DNA from: Streptomyces sp. WMMB303
GTDB taxonomy: Bacteria > Actinomycetota > Actinomycetes > Streptomycetales > Streptomycetaceae
Direction of reading: 5' to 3'
Assembly: GCF_029351045.1 (NCBI RefSeq)
Contig: NZ_JARKIN010000001.1
Span: forward strand, 3,212,501 to 3,276,500
Length of the DNA stretch: 64,000 nt
The position numbers and the translations under genes are program-made. Of the stretch, positions 18,264-26,544 are shown in pieces (the stretch's first letter is position 1; every line of letters begins with the position of its first letter). Below the pieces are notes generated by a model. It did no database searches and had not been told where the DNA came from. It worked only from the letters and a program-made list of their open reading frames with translations.

Positions 18264-19511
18264 ATGATGGGGGGCGTGTCCTCGACGTCCGGAAGACTCG
18301 ACTGCGACGTGCTGGTGATCGGCGCGGGCATCGTCGGCCTGTCCACCGCCTACGCGCTCACCCGCCGCTCGCCCGGCACCCGGGTCGTCGTCCTGGAGAA
18401 GGAGCCCGGTCCGGCCCGGCACCAGACCGGGCGGAACAGCGGTGTGATCCACAGCGGGATCTACTACCCGCCCGGCTCCCTCAAGGCGCGGTTCGCGCTC
18501 CAGGGCGCGGCGGAGATGGTGAAATTCTGCACGGAACACGACATTCCGCACCAGGTGACCGGCAAACTGATCGTCGCCACCGAGCAGCAGGAACTGCCCC
18601 GGCTGCACGCCCTCATCCAGCGCGGCAGACAGCACGGCATCCCGGTCCGGGAACTGGGCCCGGCCCAGATCGCGGAGCACGAGCCGCACGTCAGGGGCCT
18701 GGCGGCGATCCACGTCGGGACGACCGGCGTGGCCGACTTCGTCGCCGTCGCGGACCGGCTCGCCCGCTCGGCGCGGGACGCCGGCGCCGAGATCCGGTAC
18801 GGCGCCGCCGGCGAGGTCGAGGTGATCGACCGCCGGCCGGGCCGCGGGGTCGCCGTCCGCACGGCGGACGGTGCCGTGGTGCGGGCGCGCGCCCTGGTCA
18901 ACTGCGCCGGGTTGCACTGCGACGCCGTCGCCCGCCGCGCCGGGGACCACCCGCGGGCCCGCATTCTCCCCTTCCGCGGCGAATACGCGGAGCTCGCCCC
19001 CGAGCGGGAACACCTGGTCCGCGGGCTCGTCTACCCGGTACCCGACCCGGCCTTCCCCTTCCTGGGGGTGCACCTGACCCGCGGCGTGCACGGCGGCGTG
19101 CACCTGGGCCCGAACGCCGTGCCGGCCCTGGCCCGCGAGGGATACGCGTGGCGCGCCGTACGCCCCACCGAACTGGCCGGGCTCCTGACGCACCCCGGCA
19201 CCTGGCAGATGGCACGCCGCCACTGGCGCTACGGAGCGGGGGAAGTGCACCGCTCGCTCTCCCGCCCGGCCTTCACCGCCGCCGTACGGCGCCTGCTGCC
19301 CGAGGTCGAGGCCGCCGACCTGCGACCGGCGCCGGCCGGGGTACGCGCCCAGGCCGTGCTGCGGGACGGCACGCTCGTCGACGACTTCCTCTTCGCGGAA
19401 GGCCCGCACACCGTCCACGTCCTCAACGCGCCCTCCCCGGCGGCGACCGCCTCGCTGCCCATCGGACGGGAGATCGCCCGGCGCGTGGCCGGGGCGCTGG
19501 CCGAGCGCTGA
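18264..19511 (+). CDS. lhgO: L-2-hydroxyglutarate oxidase
   Basis: The 415-residue flavoprotein has the N-terminal FAD motif (VLVIGAGIVGLSTAYAL) and the family signature GRNSGVIHSGIYYPPGSLKA. Also present are LVNCAGLHCDAVARRAG and LPFRGEY. It oxidises L-2-hydroxyglutarate to 2-oxoglutarate, a metabolite-repair reaction that removes the side product of malate or lactate dehydrogenases and feeds electrons to the quinone pool. Two ATG codons stand at 18264 and 18267; GGAGG at 18253-18257 supports either. It ends 48 bp before trmB. Confidence 0.9.
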   Translation: MMGGVSSTSGRLDCDVLVIGAGIVGLSTAYALTRRSPGTRVVVLEKEPGPARHQTGRNSGVIHSGIYYPPGSLKARFALQGAAEMVKFCTEHDIPHQVTGKLIVATEQQELPRLHALIQRGRQHGIPVRELGPAQIAEHEPHVRGLAAIHVGTTGVADFVAVADRLARSARDAGAEIRYGAAGEVEVIDRRPGRGVAVRTADGAVVRARALVNCAGLHCDAVARRAGDHPRARILPFRGEYAELAPEREHLVRGLVYPVPDPAFPFLGVHLTRGVHGGVHLGPNAVPALAREGYAWRAVRPTELAGLLTHPGTWQMARRHWRYGAGEVHRSLSRPAFTAAVRRLLPEVEAADLRPAPAGVRAQAVLRDGTLVDDFLFAEGPHTVHVLNAPSPAATASLPIGREIARRVAGALAER

Positions 19512-19559
19512 GGGACGCTTCGCCGCCGGCCTCCCCCGCCCCGTAAAATCGAGACCATC

Positions 19560-20645
19560 GTGTCCGAACGCAACAACTTCCCCCAGCGCGACGAACCCGC
19601 CCACGACGCCCCCGCGCCCGCGCCGCCGCCCGTGCCGAGGCCGCTGACCGGTGGCTCCGTACCCGATGGCTGCGTGCCCGAGGATTCCGTCTCCGGCGAC
19701 TTCGGGTCCGGCGGCTCGGTGCCGGACGCCGGGTCCGCACGCGGCTCCGACGGCGCGCCCGGTCCCGACGGCGCGCGGCAGGGCCCCGACGGCCGGCCCG
19801 GCCCCGACCACGAGCAGAGGCAGGACGGCGAGCCCGGCCCCGGCACCGAGCAGGGCCCCCACCACGGCCACGGCGGAACCGGCCGTGGCGGCGAGCAGAC
19901 TCCGCGGCCGATGGCCCGGATGTTCCCGCCCGGAGCGGGACCCTCGCCCGACCCCGCCGGGTCGCACCACGAGCGCCGCATCCGCAGCTTCCAGCCCCGC
20001 CGCAGCCGGGTGACCAAGGGCCAGCGCCTGGCGCTGGAGCGGCTGTGGCCACGCTGGGGCTTCGACGTGGACGGGCTGCGCGAACTCGACCTCGGCACGC
20101 TCTTCGGCGACCCCGACCTGCCCGTCGTACTGGAGATCGGCTTCGGGATGGGCGAGGCCACGGCCCGGATGGCGGCCGCCGACCCGGCCACCGGCGTCCT
20201 CGCCGTGGACGTCCACACCCCCGGCCAGGGCAACCTGCTGCGCCTCGCCGACGAGCAGGGCCTCACGAACGTACGGGTGGGCAACGGGGACGCCATCATC
20301 CTGCTCCGGGAAATGCTGCCGCCCGACTCGCTCTCCGGGCTGCGGCTCTACTTCCCGGACCCGTGGCCCAAGGCCCGCCACCACAAGCGGCGCCTGCTCC
20401 AGCCCGAGTTCCTCGACCTGGCAGCCCGCCCGCTGCGGCCGGGTGCGCTCGTGCACTGCGCGACCGACTGGGAGAACTACGCCGAACAGATGCTCGACGT
20501 GCTCAGCGCCCACCCCGCGTACGAGAACACCCAGCCCGACGGAGGGTTCGCGCCCCGCCCCGGGAACCGGCCGCTGACCCGCTTCGAAGGGCAGGGCCTG
20601 AACAAGGGCCACAAGGTGCGGGACCTGCTCTTCCGACGCCGCTGA
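19560..20645 (+). CDS. trmB: tRNA (guanine-N7-)-methyltransferase TrmB with long disordered N-terminus
   Basis: The 361-residue protein from GTG 19560 has about 130 disordered Pro/Gly/Asp-rich residues and then a full TrmB domain. This includes the SAM-binding motif VVLEIGFGMGEAT, the VDVHTPG acidic loop and the family signature RLYFPDPWPKARHHKRRL. It methylates G46 in the tRNA variable loop. The usual enzyme is 210-240 residues, so the extra N-terminus is actinomycete-specific; an internal start near ARMFPPGAG would give the standard size. A hairpin at 20666-20692 follows the stop codon. Confidence 0.93.
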   Translation: MSERNNFPQRDEPAHDAPAPAPPPVPRPLTGGSVPDGCVPEDSVSGDFGSGGSVPDAGSARGSDGAPGPDGARQGPDGRPGPDHEQRQDGEPGPGTEQGPHHGHGGTGRGGEQTPRPMARMFPPGAGPSPDPAGSHHERRIRSFQPRRSRVTKGQRLALERLWPRWGFDVDGLRELDLGTLFGDPDLPVVLEIGFGMGEATARMAAADPATGVLAVDVHTPGQGNLLRLADEQGLTNVRVGNGDAIILLREMLPPDSLSGLRLYFPDPWPKARHHKRRLLQPEFLDLAARPLRPGALVHCATDWENYAEQMLDVLSAHPAYENTQPDGGFAPRPGNRPLTRFEGQGLNKGHKVRDLLFRRR

Positions 20646-20665
20646 GCCCCCTCCGGAACCGCTCG

Positions 20666-20692
20666 GTCCGTCGGCGGCGGTGGCCGACCGAC
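20666..20692 (+). terminator. Hairpin after trmB
   Basis: GTCCGTCGGC (20666-20675) pairs with GCCGACCGAC (20683-20692) over 9 of 10 bp across a 7-nt loop. It lies 20 bp after the trmB stop. Its position argues that the next gene starts after it. Confidence 0.5.
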
Positions 20693-20760
20693 GACTGTCG
20701 CCCGGCAGCGGTTGCGGCGGTGCCGCAGCGCGTGTCACCCACACTGGTTACTGTCGATGG

Positions 20761-22764
20761 GTGCATGACGAGGCAACCGGCGCTCCCAGCGCCCCGTCGA
20801 ACCCGATGACGCCCCGGCCGCCCGGCGGCCCGCCGGCACCCGTTCCGCCCGCCCGCCCGGCTGCGCCGCAGAGCTCCCCGAGCCCCAACGGGCCCGAGGG
20901 CGGCTCCGGATCCGGGGGCTCGGCCGAGGAGCGCACACCGGAGCCGGAAGGCGGCGCTTCGGGGCCGCAGGACGTCGCGGATTCGCCGACCCGGGCCCTG
21001 CGCCCATCCCTGCCTCCGGCACCCCCTCCGGCCGCGCACCCCACGGGCCCGGCCGCCGAGCCGCCGCCCACCGGGCCCGTGCCCTTCGCCGAAGCACCCG
21101 TCGCCGGAGCCCCGGCAGCTCCGGCGCCCCCCGGCGAGGCTCCGGCGACGCCGTACAGACCGGAGCCGCAGGACGCGCCCGGAGAAGCGGCCCTCCCTCC
21201 CGCCTATGCCTCCGTCCAACCGCCGCACGGCCCGACGCCTCCGACCACGCCCGCCGCCGCCCCGCAGCCACCCGGTCCCGGGCCCGTGGTCGGCGGCCCG
21301 AACCCGGTCGGAGGCGTCCCGCAGGCCGGGCCGCACTATCCGGAGGTGGCCGCGCCGCAGAACCGGCCCCCGCACGGCACCCGCCCTCCCGGGCCGGCCG
21401 CCTCAGCCGGACCCGCCGCACCGTCCCCGACCGCCACGTCCGGCTGGGGAGCCCCGCCGTACGAGACCGGATACGGTGGGACGCCGAACAACGGGACGCC
21501 GCACAGCGGAACACCGCACAGCGGAACGCACCACGCCATGCCGACCCATCCGGTGCCGTCCTGGTGGCAGCGGAACCAGCGCACGCTGCGCGCCACCGCG
21601 GTGATCGTGCTCCTCGCCCTGTGCGGACTGATGATCCTGGCACTGGTACGCGAGCAGACCGGCACCCGAGGGCTGCTGGTCGGATTCGGGCTCGCGCTCT
21701 TCCCGGTACCACTGCTGCTGGCCGCGTTCCGCTGGCTGACCGCGCCACAGCCCGTCCCCTGGCGCACCCACCTGTTCGCCTTCGCCTGGGGCGCCTGCGC
21801 GGCGACGCTCGTGGCGATCCTCGCCAACGGCTTCGCCACCGACTGGCTCGCCTCGTCCGTGGTCGTCGACTCACCCGACCAGGCGGACACCCTCGGCGCC
21901 ACCGTCATCGCACCCGTGGTCGAGGAGACGACCAAAGCGGGAGCCCTCCTGCTGATCTTCCTCTTCCGCCGCCGCCACCTCGACAGCGTCATCTCGGGCA
22001 TCGCCGCCGCCGGCATCACCGCCGCCGGATTCGCCTTCACGGAGAACATCCTCTACCTCGGCACCGCCTACGGTAAGGACACGGTGCTGGACCCGGACGG
22101 CTTCGCGGGGTCGGTGACTGCCGGCACGTTCGTCATCCGCATCGTCTTCGCGCCCTTCGCCCATCCGCTCTTCACCTCGATGACGGGCATAGCCCTCGGC
22201 ATGGTCGCCGCGCTCCCCCAGCGCCGACGCGTACTGCGCTGGACGCTGCCCCTGCTGGGCTGGTTCACCGGGGTGCTGCTGCACGCCATCTGGAACGGCT
22301 CGGCATCCTTCGCCAACTACACGTTCCTCGCCGTGTACGGCCTCTTCATGATCCCCGTCTTCGGAGCGCTGACCTGGCTGGCGATCTGGTCCCGCCTGCA
22401 CGACCTGCGCCTGGTACGGGACACCCTGCCCGCCTACGCGGCCGCCGGATGGTTCAGCGAGCCGGAGCCCTGGTCGCTCTCCTCGATGCGCGCCCGCTCG
22501 ATGGCCCGCGCCATGGCACGCCGCAGCCACGGTCCCGAGGCGGCCCGCACCGTCGCCGCCTACCAACAGGACGCCGGCGCCCTCGCGATCCTCCGCGCCC
22601 GCGCCGACAACGGCGCCACCGCCCCGGACTTCGCATCCCGCGAGCACGCCCTCCTCCAACGCCTCTGGACCAACCGCCCCCTGGCCGGCCCACCCACCAC
22701 CAGCGCGGCCCTCGCCCTCAGCCGCCCCCCGACCCCCCGCTGGGCGGGGTACCCGATGCGCTGA
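20761..22764 (+). CDS. PrsW-like intramembrane metalloprotease
   Basis: A Pro/Ala/Gly-rich cytoplasmic N-terminus of about 250 residues precedes eight or so membrane segments. The PrsW motifs are present: VVEETTKAGALL (first glutamates), GFAFTENILYL (second Glu pair) and the histidines in FAHPLFTSMTG and GVLLHAIWNGSA. PrsW proteases cleave membrane substrates such as anti-sigma factors within the membrane, but the substrate here is not evident. GTG at 20761 was chosen because the longer frame back to 20680 overlaps the trmB hairpin; ATG at 20806 is also possible. The C-terminal 110 residues are a cytoplasmic helical tail. This gene is the last one before the defence island. Confidence 0.85.
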   Translation: MHDEATGAPSAPSNPMTPRPPGGPPAPVPPARPAAPQSSPSPNGPEGGSGSGGSAEERTPEPEGGASGPQDVADSPTRALRPSLPPAPPPAAHPTGPAAEPPPTGPVPFAEAPVAGAPAAPAPPGEAPATPYRPEPQDAPGEAALPPAYASVQPPHGPTPPTTPAAAPQPPGPGPVVGGPNPVGGVPQAGPHYPEVAAPQNRPPHGTRPPGPAASAGPAAPSPTATSGWGAPPYETGYGGTPNNGTPHSGTPHSGTHHAMPTHPVPSWWQRNQRTLRATAVIVLLALCGLMILALVREQTGTRGLLVGFGLALFPVPLLLAAFRWLTAPQPVPWRTHLFAFAWGACAATLVAILANGFATDWLASSVVVDSPDQADTLGATVIAPVVEETTKAGALLLIFLFRRRHLDSVISGIAAAGITAAGFAFTENILYLGTAYGKDTVLDPDGFAGSVTAGTFVIRIVFAPFAHPLFTSMTGIALGMVAALPQRRRVLRWTLPLLGWFTGVLLHAIWNGSASFANYTFLAVYGLFMIPVFGALTWLAIWSRLHDLRLVRDTLPAYAAAGWFSEPEPWSLSSMRARSMARAMARRSHGPEAARTVAAYQQDAGALAILRARADNGATAPDFASREHALLQRLWTNRPLAGPPTTSAALALSRPPTPRWAGYPMR

Positions 22765-22918
22765 ACGGCAGGACACGATCGACTGTTCGGCCGATATAGC
22801 GTCCCGTTGGACCTGCAGGACCACGCGCCCTCGCCGATCCGGGACGAGTCGGAGCGGCGAGTCGGCATCGTCCTCCGTTCAAGACCAGCGACGGTTCGAG
22901 AAGGAGGACAATGGAGGA
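22765..22918 (+). promoter_or_regulatory. Left edge of defence island; leader of the vsr operon
   Basis: Base composition becomes more AT-rich here. TAGCGT (22797-22802) is a possible -10 box. AAGGAGG (22901-22907) precedes the vsr start. No direct repeat, tRNA end or integrase marks the boundary. Confidence 0.35.
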
Positions 22919-23356
22919 ATGGATGCCGCATCTCCCTCCAGCGACGGCGTCTCGGCCAGGATGAGCCGGCAGGCAAGCCAGGACACAGGCGCCGAACGGG
23001 CGGTGCGCCGGCTCCTCCATGCAGCCGGCTACCGCTATCGGACCCATTTCCCGGTACCGGGCATGCGCAGGCGCAAGATCGACATCGCGTTCACCCGGGC
23101 GAAACTGGCAGTCCTCATCGACGGCTGCTTCTGGCACGGATGCCCGGAGCACGCCACCCGCCCCAAGGCCAACGCTGAATGGTGGCGCCGAAAACTGGCC
23201 CGCAATGTCGAGCGGGACCAGGAGACGAACGCACAGCTGAGGGCCGAGGGCTGGACGGTCATGCGCTTCTGGGAACACGAGTCGCCGGAAGCCGTCATGC
23301 GTCTGGTGGCCGGAGCGGTCGAACGGGAAAGGGAGTCCAGAAGGAATCCACGGTGA
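22919..23356 (+). CDS. vsr: Very short patch repair (Vsr) endonuclease
   Basis: The 145-residue protein has the Vsr core. GYRYRTHFPVPGMRRRKIDIAF carries the catalytic Asp, VLIDGCFWHGCPEH is the zinc/active-site loop, and RNVERDQETNAQLRAEGWTVMRFWEHE is the C-terminal block. Vsr nicks next to the T of T:G mismatches formed when 5-methylcytosine deaminates, starting repair. It is nearly always encoded beside a cytosine-5 methyltransferase, as here, where it overlaps the next gene by GTGA. ATG 22919 follows AAGGAGG; an ATG at 22961 is possible. It is the first gene of the three-gene plus-strand operon of the island. Confidence 0.92.
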   Translation: MDAASPSSDGVSARMSRQASQDTGAERAVRRLLHAAGYRYRTHFPVPGMRRRKIDIAFTRAKLAVLIDGCFWHGCPEHATRPKANAEWWRRKLARNVERDQETNAQLRAEGWTVMRFWEHESPEAVMRLVAGAVERERESRRNPR

Positions 23357-24375
23357 CAGGGCGGGGGCCGATGAGCGAGCCGCGATTCATCGACGTGTGC
23401 GCGGGGGCGGGCGGGTTGTCTCTCGGGCTGGAAGCCGCCGGCTTCGAACCCGTACTGCTCCTGGACAACAAACCCGCGGCCTGCGGGACGCTGCGCACGA
23501 ACCGCCCGGCATGGCACGTGCTGGAAACGGATCTGCTGGACTTCTCCCCTTCCCGGCATCCACAGATCTACGACGTCGATCTGCTCGCGGCGGGCCTGCC
23601 GCGCGTGAAGTCCAGCGCGACCGTGGCGCGGACCGACACCGGGGCCGAACTGCGCCTGCTGGAGGCGACCCTCTACCTGGCACATGCCGTGCGGCCCCGC
23701 GCTCTACTCATCGAGAACGTGCCGGAACTGGTCGACGCGGCGGACTTCGAGCGCATCCGCGACTTCATCCGTCGGGAGCTGGAGCATCTCGGCTACTGCT
23801 TCGAATGGTTCGTCCTGAACGCCGCCGACTTCGGAGTGCCGCAGATCCGCAGACAAGGGCTGCTGGTCGCGCTCCTGGAGGAGTACTTCGGGCGATTCCG
23901 TCCGCCGGAGCCGACAGTGCGCGAACATCTGTCGGTGGGCAGTGCGCTGCACCGCTCGATGGCCGCGGGCGGGTGGCGGGACGCCGATCGATGGGCCGCA
24001 CAGGCGGCCGGCGTGGCCCCGACACTCGTGGGTGGCTCCGACCGTCGCGGGGGCGCGGACCTCGGGCCGACCGGAACGAAGAAGGCATGGGCCCGGATGG
24101 GCGTCGACGGGGGCACCGTGGCAGACAGCGTGCCCGGGCCCGACTTCCGCTGGGCCCCGGAGGCGGGACGACACGGAATGGTCAGGATCACCACGGAGCA
24201 GGCCGCTCTGCTGCAGGGCTTCCCGCCCGACTGGACGTTCAGCGGGAGGAAGACGGCCCGCTATCGCCAGATCGGGCACGCTTCCCCACCACCGGTGGGC
24301 GAGGCGCTGGGGGTGGCGATCGGAGCCGCACTGAACGCTTCCGGTTCCGTCGGCGGATACACTTCAACCCCATGA
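23353..24375 (+). CDS. Cytosine-5 methyltransferase homologue lacking the catalytic Cys
   Basis: The 340-residue protein starts at GTG 23353, overlapping the vsr stop (GTGA) with AAGGA upstream. Motif I is intact (FIDVCAGAGGLSLGLEAAGF), as are motif VI (LLIENVPELV), motif VIII-like QIRRQGLLVAL and the C-terminal motif X-like ASPPPVGEALGVAIG. Motif IV, normally GGPPCQxFS with the nucleophilic Cys, reads AAGLPRVKSS, so neither PC nor any nearby Cys is available. The protein cannot act as a normal C5 methyltransferase. All other blocks are well kept, which suggests a selected role such as a DNA-recognition or regulatory subunit of the intact enzyme encoded next, rather than decay. The next gene overlaps by ATGA. 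Confidence 0.85.
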   Translation: MTGRGPMSEPRFIDVCAGAGGLSLGLEAAGFEPVLLLDNKPAACGTLRTNRPAWHVLETDLLDFSPSRHPQIYDVDLLAAGLPRVKSSATVARTDTGAELRLLEATLYLAHAVRPRALLIENVPELVDAADFERIRDFIRRELEHLGYCFEWFVLNAADFGVPQIRRQGLLVALLEEYFGRFRPPEPTVREHLSVGSALHRSMAAGGWRDADRWAAQAAGVAPTLVGGSDRRGGADLGPTGTKKAWARMGVDGGTVADSVPGPDFRWAPEAGRHGMVRITTEQAALLQGFPPDWTFSGRKTARYRQIGHASPPPVGEALGVAIGAALNASGSVGGYTSTP

Positions 24376-25688
24376 CCAGCCCAGGCGCACAGGACCAGCA
24401 TCTCGACGGAGTCCGTATCCTGGACCTCTTCGCGGGTCCCGGCGGGCTCGACGTGGCGGCACACTTCCTGGGCTTCAAGAGCGTGGGGATCGAGTGGGAT
24501 CGGAACGCCTGCGAGACACGTTACGCGGCCGGCCTGCCGACGATCCACGCCGATGTGAGCGTCATGCGCGAGTCCCGGTTTCAGGAGATCCCCGCCTCGG
24601 TGGACGTTCTCGCCGGTGGGCCGCCCTGTCAGTCCTTCTCCGTGGCGGGCAACGGCGCCGGGCGGCGGGCGCTGGACACGGTGAAGGAGTTCATCCACCG
24701 CCTCGTGGAGGGGGAGGACGAATCCGAGATCGACAGGGACCTGCACTCCCTGGGCGATCCGCGTACCGCTTTGGTGCTGGAGCCGCTGCGCTGGCTCCTC
24801 AAGGCCATCGAGACGGACGGCCGTGATCCGTACAAGGTGATCGTTCTTGAGCAGGTCCCCGAGGTCCTGCCTCTCTGGGAGGTCTACGCGAAACTCCTGC
24901 GCGGCGGCGAGGGGAGGCTCAGGGGCGTCAAGTACGAGGCGGAGTGCTGGAAGCTGAAGACCGAACAGTTCGGTGTGCCGCAGACCCGGAAACGTGCCGT
25001 ACTCGTCGCCCGGTTGCCCGGTGACGGAGCCATCCGACCGCCGAAGGCGACCCACCGACCTTTCGATGTGCTGCGCGGCAGACGCAACGCCGCGCAGCCG
25101 GACATGCTCCCCACCGATGCGGCTGTCTCGGGTGCCGAGAAGCGCTGGGTCTCCATGGGCGAAGCACTCGACAACGCGAGCCGGGTCGAGGGCTCGCCGG
25201 TGGACGTGTCGCGGCTCCGCACGGACGGCAGCATGAAGTTCTTCGTCGTCTCCAACTACGGCTCCGGAGGCGATCCCAAGAATCGCGGCCGCCGCTCCTC
25301 CGCCGAGCCCGCCTTCACGGTCACGGGGAAGATCTCCCGGAACAAGGTGTACAGGAGCCTCGCGGAGTACGAGGCCCAGAGGTCGGACCGTTTCACCATC
25401 CCCGAATCGGGGGTGCTCCAGACCTTCCCGCACAACTTCCCCTGGTCCGGGAACGACCGGGCTCAGCAGGTCGGCAATGCCGTGCCGCCGCGTCTGGGCA
25501 TGCACGTGCTGGGTCGCGCATTGCGCGGAGCGGCGCCCTCGGACGAGGAGTTGGCAGCCGCCGGCACCTGGCCGAATGTGCCCCGGGCGACCACGGAAGA
25601 GCTGCGCAGGCTCGGGTGCGGCGATCGAAGCCAATGCCCGCCCGACTCACACAAGGTCATTCCTCCTCGTGGGGAGCCCTCCCCCTGA
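24372..25688 (+). CDS. DNA cytosine-5 methyltransferase
   Basis: The 438-residue enzyme starts at ATG 24372 inside the previous stop codon. Motif I (ILDLFAGPGGLDVAAHFLGF), motif IV with the catalytic Cys (AGGPPCQSFSVAG), motif VI as VLEQVPEV (Gln in place of the usual Asn, catalytic Glu kept), motif VIII (QTRKRAVLVARL) and motifs IX-X (QQVGNAVPPRLGMHVL) are all visible. It transfers a methyl group from SAM to cytosine in a recognition site that cannot be read from sequence. In the island it most likely marks host DNA as self, the role of DrmMII in class 2 DISARM. Its last 32 bp overlap the 3' end of the convergent DUF6339-like gene. Confidence 0.93.
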   Translation: MTSPGAQDQHLDGVRILDLFAGPGGLDVAAHFLGFKSVGIEWDRNACETRYAAGLPTIHADVSVMRESRFQEIPASVDVLAGGPPCQSFSVAGNGAGRRALDTVKEFIHRLVEGEDESEIDRDLHSLGDPRTALVLEPLRWLLKAIETDGRDPYKVIVLEQVPEVLPLWEVYAKLLRGGEGRLRGVKYEAECWKLKTEQFGVPQTRKRAVLVARLPGDGAIRPPKATHRPFDVLRGRRNAAQPDMLPTDAAVSGAEKRWVSMGEALDNASRVEGSPVDVSRLRTDGSMKFFVVSNYGSGGDPKNRGRRSSAEPAFTVTGKISRNKVYRSLAEYEAQRSDRFTIPESGVLQTFPHNFPWSGNDRAQQVGNAVPPRLGMHVLGRALRGAAPSDEELAAAGTWPNVPRATTEELRRLGCGDRSQCPPDSHKVIPPRGEPSP

Positions 25689-26544
25689 CAGGCGCCTCCG
25701 CGAAGAGTTCCGCGAAGTGACCCACGAGGATCTCGACCGCCTCCGGCGGCGCGGACTGTTCCTCCGGCCCCTCCGGCAGACGATCCCTGGGCGACGGCAG
25801 GGCTGATTCGGCCCCACCGATCCAGTCGCGCAGCGGCTCTCCGTCGCGCTCCACGTCAGGAGCGAGGACGTCGTACATCAAGGTCGCGGCGGCGGCGTTG
25901 ACCGCGGACGTCAACGCGTTCACCTCCCGCCCGGTGCGCACCGCCCCCCGTTCCATCAGTCCGACGAGGGCCAGTGCCGTGGGGCGGTGATCGATGACGT
26001 CGAGTCGGAGCGCCGAGTTGAGCATGTCCTGACTGCCGCATGCCGCGACCACGGGTCGATAGTCCGAGCCGTCCCGGAAGAGTTCGGCCACCCACCAGAG
26101 GCGGGCGAACGCCTGCTTGTAGTGCGGGCCGACGAACCTGTCGCGCGCCACACGCGCCCGGGAATCACTCCTGCTCGGATCCGACAGGTGTCGCCAGACG
26201 ACATAGTCCGGGGCCACGCCGACGGCCAGGTACGTCCAGAACTCCTTGTCGGCGGCTTCCTTCCGGGTCATGCGCAGCGTCTCGTGGAGCCGCGGAGCCA
26301 ACCATGCGTCCGCCGCCGTGGAACGCTCGTGCCGGAATCGGCTCAGCGCGTCGTCGATCAGATCCCGGACCCGGTGCAGCCGCCATCGCGCGTCGTCGCT
26401 CGGCATCGGCTCGGCGACCTTGTTCAACGCGATGGACGGGATGTCGTCCCGTCCTTCGAGCACTCCTGCGGTCAGGTGTTCTGCAGCCTGCACGTCGGGG
26501 AGCAGAGCGAGCTGCTCCGGCAGGTGCTCGGGTCGGGAAGTCAC
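25657..26544 (-). CDS. DUF6339-like protein of the defence island
   Basis: GTG at 26544 overlaps the upstream stop as GTGA, giving 295 residues (VTSRPEHLPEQ). The body is helical with blocks DKEFWTYLAVGVAPDYVVWRH, KQAFARLWWVAELFRDGSDY and LMERGAVRTGREVNALTSAV. From memory this resembles DUF6339, a family seen in restriction-modification neighbourhoods; no catalytic motif is obvious. It is the last gene of the minus-strand operon headed by the sigma-ATPase frame, so its dose should follow that of the ATPase. An accessory or scaffold role is inferred only from context. Confidence 0.6.
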   Translation of the reverse strand: MTSRPEHLPEQLALLPDVQAAEHLTAGVLEGRDDIPSIALNKVAEPMPSDDARWRLHRVRDLIDDALSRFRHERSTAADAWLAPRLHETLRMTRKEAADKEFWTYLAVGVAPDYVVWRHLSDPSRSDSRARVARDRFVGPHYKQAFARLWWVAELFRDGSDYRPVVAACGSQDMLNSALRLDVIDHRPTALALVGLMERGAVRTGREVNALTSAVNAAAATLMYDVLAPDVERDGEPLRDWIGGAESALPSPRDRLPEGPEEQSAPPEAVEILVGHFAELFAEAPVRGRAPHEEE

